DNA from: Rhodococcus sp. 14-1411-2a | Lineage (GTDB): Bacteria; Actinomycetota; Actinomycetes; Mycobacteriales; Mycobacteriaceae | NCBI RefSeq assembly: GCF_002259485.1 | Contig: NZ_NPGA01000015.1 | Coordinates: forward strand, 62,001-126,000 | Length of the DNA stretch: 64,000 bases | Direction: 5' to 3' | Part shown: positions 62,107-64,000 of the stretch, in pieces | How the letters are laid out: each line of letters starts with the position of its first letter | Numbering within the stretch: position 1 is the first letter of the stretch | Translations under genes and position numbers: made by a program | Notes under the pieces: model-generated | Told to the model about the DNA's origin: nothing | Seen by the model: the letters and a program-made list of their open reading frames with translations, nothing else | Databases searched by the model: none

Positions 62107-62150
62107 GTGGGCTCCTATCGAAGCAGTCGGGTGCCAGTCGGGTGCCAGTC

Positions 62151-62184
62151 GGTACAGTGTGTACTGATCGATACACACTGTACC
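62151..62184. promoter_or_regulatory. Perfect palindromic TetR operator
   Basis: GGTACAGTGTGTA (62151-62163), 8-nt spacer, TACACACTGTACC (62172-62184): perfect 13-bp arms, 45 bp upstream of the DUF1348 start. Its size suits a TetR dimer. An 11-bp tandem direct repeat (CAGTCGGGTGC) lies beside it at about 62124-62145. Confidence 0.75.
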
Positions 62185-62342
62185 AAAAGGTACAGGCGAA
62201 GCCAATGGCTTCTTCTGACTGCTGATGCCCTCGCGCAGCGTGCAATCCGACCGATAGGGTCTGCTCGAACTCGAGTTCCGGGAGCGGACGTGGTGACTGT
62301 GGGGTTGCGCCGACAATCGATCAGTGGCTCCCGCTGGACGTG

Positions 62343-62465
62343 ATGCGTCCCAAGAAGGACACTGCAGTGGTGCTCACTCTCCGCCGCATCTCGCCGGTCT
62401 TCACCCCCGACGACCCGGACCAGGTTGCCCATCTGATTCGCGAGCGCATGACCCCACGGGCGTGA
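62343..62465 (+). CDS. Small ORF coupled to DUF202
   Basis: 40 codons ([16 protein letters not shown] ... RERMTPRA). Its stop overlaps the DUF202 start as GTGA, and it is basic with no TM. No family is recognised. Coupling suggests it is translated, or that it helps translate the next gene. Confidence 0.45.
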   Translation: MRPKKDTAVVLTLRRISPVFTPDDPDQVAHLIRERMTPRA

Positions 62466-62794
62466 CGCGCCCCGACGAGCGGTTCACACTCGCCAGCGAA
62501 CGCACATTTCTCGCCTGGCTGCGAACCTCTCTCGGCCTGCTCGCCGGCGGAATCGCGATCGTCCACCTGGTTCCCGATTTCAGCACCGGGTGGGTTCGGA
62601 CGGCGCTGGGCCTGATTCTGATCGGTCTTGCTGCGGCGGCACCGATCATCGGTCTGCGACGGTGGATGCGCGTTCGCGATGCCCTCGAAAGTGGTGCACC
62701 GATGCCCGAGTCACGAGATCTGTGGATCTTCGCGGTAGGTATCGGCTTCGTAGCGGTACTGGCGGCAGTGGTCACGGTTCTGGGGATCCAGTAG
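62462..62794 (+). CDS. DUF202/YidH-family membrane protein
   Basis: 110 residues from a GTG at 62462. FTLASERTFLAWLRTSLGLLAGGIAIVHL is the DUF202 signature (RTxLAWxRT), followed by two more TM segments (VRTALGLILIGLAAAAPII and LWIFAVGIGFVAVLAAVVTVLG). Family function is unknown. It precedes fgd by 64 bp. Confidence 0.85.
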   Translation: MTRPDERFTLASERTFLAWLRTSLGLLAGGIAIVHLVPDFSTGWVRTALGLILIGLAAAAPIIGLRRWMRVRDALESGAPMPESRDLWIFAVGIGFVAVLAAVVTVLGIQ

Positions 62795-62858
62795 AGCGTG
62801 GTGAACCACCACAGGTGCACAATCGAAGAACTAGGACGACCAACGACAGGAGTTCGGC

Positions 62859-63872
62859 GTGGCGCAGGGTCTCAAGCTGGGGTACAAGGCATCGGCGGAG
62901 CAGTTCGGACCGCGTGAGTTGGTCGAGCTCGGTGTGCTCGCCGAGCAGCACGGTATGGATTCGGCGACGGTCAGCGATCACTTCCAGCCGTGGCGGCACG
63001 AAGGCGGTCACGCACCGTTCTCGCTTGCCTGGATGACGGCCGTCGGGGAGCGGACGAACACGATTCAGCTCGGCACCTCGGTACTGACGCCGACGTTCCG
63101 TTACAACCCGTCGGTCATCGCGCAGGCGTTCGCGACGATGGGTTGCCTGTACCCCGGACGCATCATGCTGGGTGTGGGCACCGGAGAGGCGCTCAACGAG
63201 ATCGCGACCGGATTCACCGGCGAATGGCCGGAGTTCAAGGAACGATTCGCGCGCCTGCGTGAGTCGGTGCGGTTGATGCGTGAGCTGTGGCTCGGCGACC
63301 GCGTCGACTTCGAGGGCGAGTACTACACCACCAAGGGCGCGTCGATCTACGACGTCCCCGAGGGCGGTATTCCGGTCTACATCGCGGCCGGCGGACCCGT
63401 GGTGGCGCGGTACGCAGGACGTGCGGGCGACGGATTCATCTGCACGTCGGGCAAGGGCATGGAGCTCTACACCGACAAGCTGCTTCCGGCCGTCGAAGAG
63501 GGCGCGGGCAAGGCCGAGCGCGACGCCGGCGAGATCGACAAGATGATCGAGATCAAGATCAGTTACGACACCGATCCCGAACTGGCGCTGGAGAACTGCC
63601 GTTTCTGGGCCCCGCTGTCACTGACGCCCGAGCAGAAGCACTCGATCGACGATCCGATCGAGATGGAGAAGGCCGCCGACGAGTTGCCGATCGAGCAGGT
63701 CGCCAAGCGCTGGATCGTCGCATCGGACCCGGACGAGGCAGTGGAGAAGGTCAAGCAGTACACCGATGCCGGCCTGAATCACTTGGTGTTCCACGCGCCC
63801 GGACACGATCAGAAGCGGTTCCTGGAGCTGTTCGAGAAGGACCTGGCCCCGCGCCTGCGCAAGCTCGGCTGA
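62859..63872 (+). CDS. fgd: F420-dependent glucose-6-phosphate dehydrogenase
   Basis: 337 residues from a GTG with AGGAG 7 nt upstream. [25 protein letters not shown] is the N-terminus of Fgd, [12 protein letters not shown] holds the catalytic His region, [23 protein letters not shown] and [14 protein letters not shown] the F420 and phosphate sites. Luciferase-like TIM barrel. It reduces F420 with glucose 6-phosphate and supplies the F420H2 used by split-barrel enzymes such as those at 2476 and 33256. Confidence 0.97.
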   Translation: MAQGLKLGYKASAEQFGPRELVELGVLAEQHGMDSATVSDHFQPWRHEGGHAPFSLAWMTAVGERTNTIQLGTSVLTPTFRYNPSVIAQAFATMGCLYPGRIMLGVGTGEALNEIATGFTGEWPEFKERFARLRESVRLMRELWLGDRVDFEGEYYTTKGASIYDVPEGGIPVYIAAGGPVVARYAGRAGDGFICTSGKGMELYTDKLLPAVEEGAGKAERDAGEIDKMIEIKISYDTDPELALENCRFWAPLSLTPEQKHSIDDPIEMEKAADELPIEQVAKRWIVASDPDEAVEKVKQYTDAGLNHLVFHAPGHDQKRFLELFEKDLAPRLRKLG

Positions 63873-63884
63873 ATCCCGAAGAGA

Positions 63885-64000
63885 CTAGAGATCGGCCGCG
63901 AGTGCGAACAATCGCATGTCGCGGTCGGTCCGGGTCTCGTATTCGCCGTAGACCTCGACCATCGCGTCGAACTGCCGGTAGATACGAGCCTTCTCGTCGC
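63885..64000 (-). CDS. Partial gene at the right edge, unrecognised
   Basis: The last 38 codons of a minus-strand gene run in from the right edge and end with TAG at 63885. The readable tail is VEVYGEYETRTDRDMRLFA then LAADL. The frame is open to the edge with normal codon use. Too short to assign; no ribosome site or motif is visible. Confidence 0.6.
   Translation of the reverse strand, partial: DEKARIYRQFDAMVEVYGEYETRTDRDMRLFALAADL

Noticed and set aside
62124..62150. Tandem CAGTCGGGTGC units, considered as a CRISPR-like or iteron array.
   Set aside because: Only two full units with no spacers; more likely slippage next to the TetR operator.

Overview
The window reads as a chromosomal segment of a mycolic-acid actinobacterium, most likely Rhodococcus or a close relative. 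Reasons: high GC with GTG starts and many 1-4 nt start/stop overlaps; an F420-dependent glucose-6-phosphate dehydrogenase; mycofactocin-type dehydrogenases; and a gene order around fba, purA, purT and metZ that matches, from memory, the Mycobacterium tuberculosis Rv0357c-Rv0365c and Rv0389-Rv0391 neighbourhoods. No rRNA, tRNA, CRISPR array, transposase or prophage gene was seen.

1-17.2 kb is an accessory catabolic cluster. It holds the end of an acyl-CoA synthetase, a two-subunit MaoC/FAS1-like hydratase, a mycofactocin-type SDR, four SnoaL-like proteins, an NDMA-type zinc alcohol dehydrogenase, a thioesterase, an MFS permease, an orphan substrate-binding lipoprotein, an enoyl-CoA hydratase/isomerase, a GntR/FCD regulator, a complete P450 system (ferredoxin, P450, ferredoxin reductase), an aldehyde dehydrogenase, an SMP-30 lactonase-like protein and an FprA-type ferredoxin reductase. 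The set suggests hydroxylation of a cyclic or terpenoid-like substrate, oxidation through alcohol and aldehyde to acid, CoA activation and beta-oxidation-like steps. Two short sequence motifs recur in the divergent promoter regions and may be operators.

17.2-25.8 kb holds a sortase-like lipoprotein coupled to a long Ala-rich coiled-coil surface protein, a MarR/MFS efflux pair, several membrane proteins, an SDR, a lipoprotein and an SpoU methyltransferase. 25.8-36.8 kb is the conserved core: GH76, two DedA proteins, fba, an Rv0361-like protein, DUF3151, FUSC, CDF, site-2 protease, an Rv0358-like protein and purA.

37.2-41.7 kb is the most unusual part: six tightly coupled genes encoding two ER-type (SipW-like) signal peptidases and a set of exported proteins with TasA/SipW-type signals. 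The last gene fuses a signal peptidase to its own internal export signal and a Thr/Pro-rich secreted domain.

41.8-64 kb holds an LGFP protein, ogt, a MocR regulator, a racemase, purT and then a region inserted, relative to M. tuberculosis, between purT and the rhodanese-metZ pair. The insert carries a second SMP-30 gene, a second fprA almost identical in DNA to the first, and a dioxygenase preceded by a short Cys-rich leader ORF, a likely cysteine attenuator. Then follow isochorismate synthase and a NagD-like phosphatase, an oxidoreductase, a winged-helix regulator, map, GNAT, a TetR/DUF1348 operon with a perfect operator, DUF202 and fgd.
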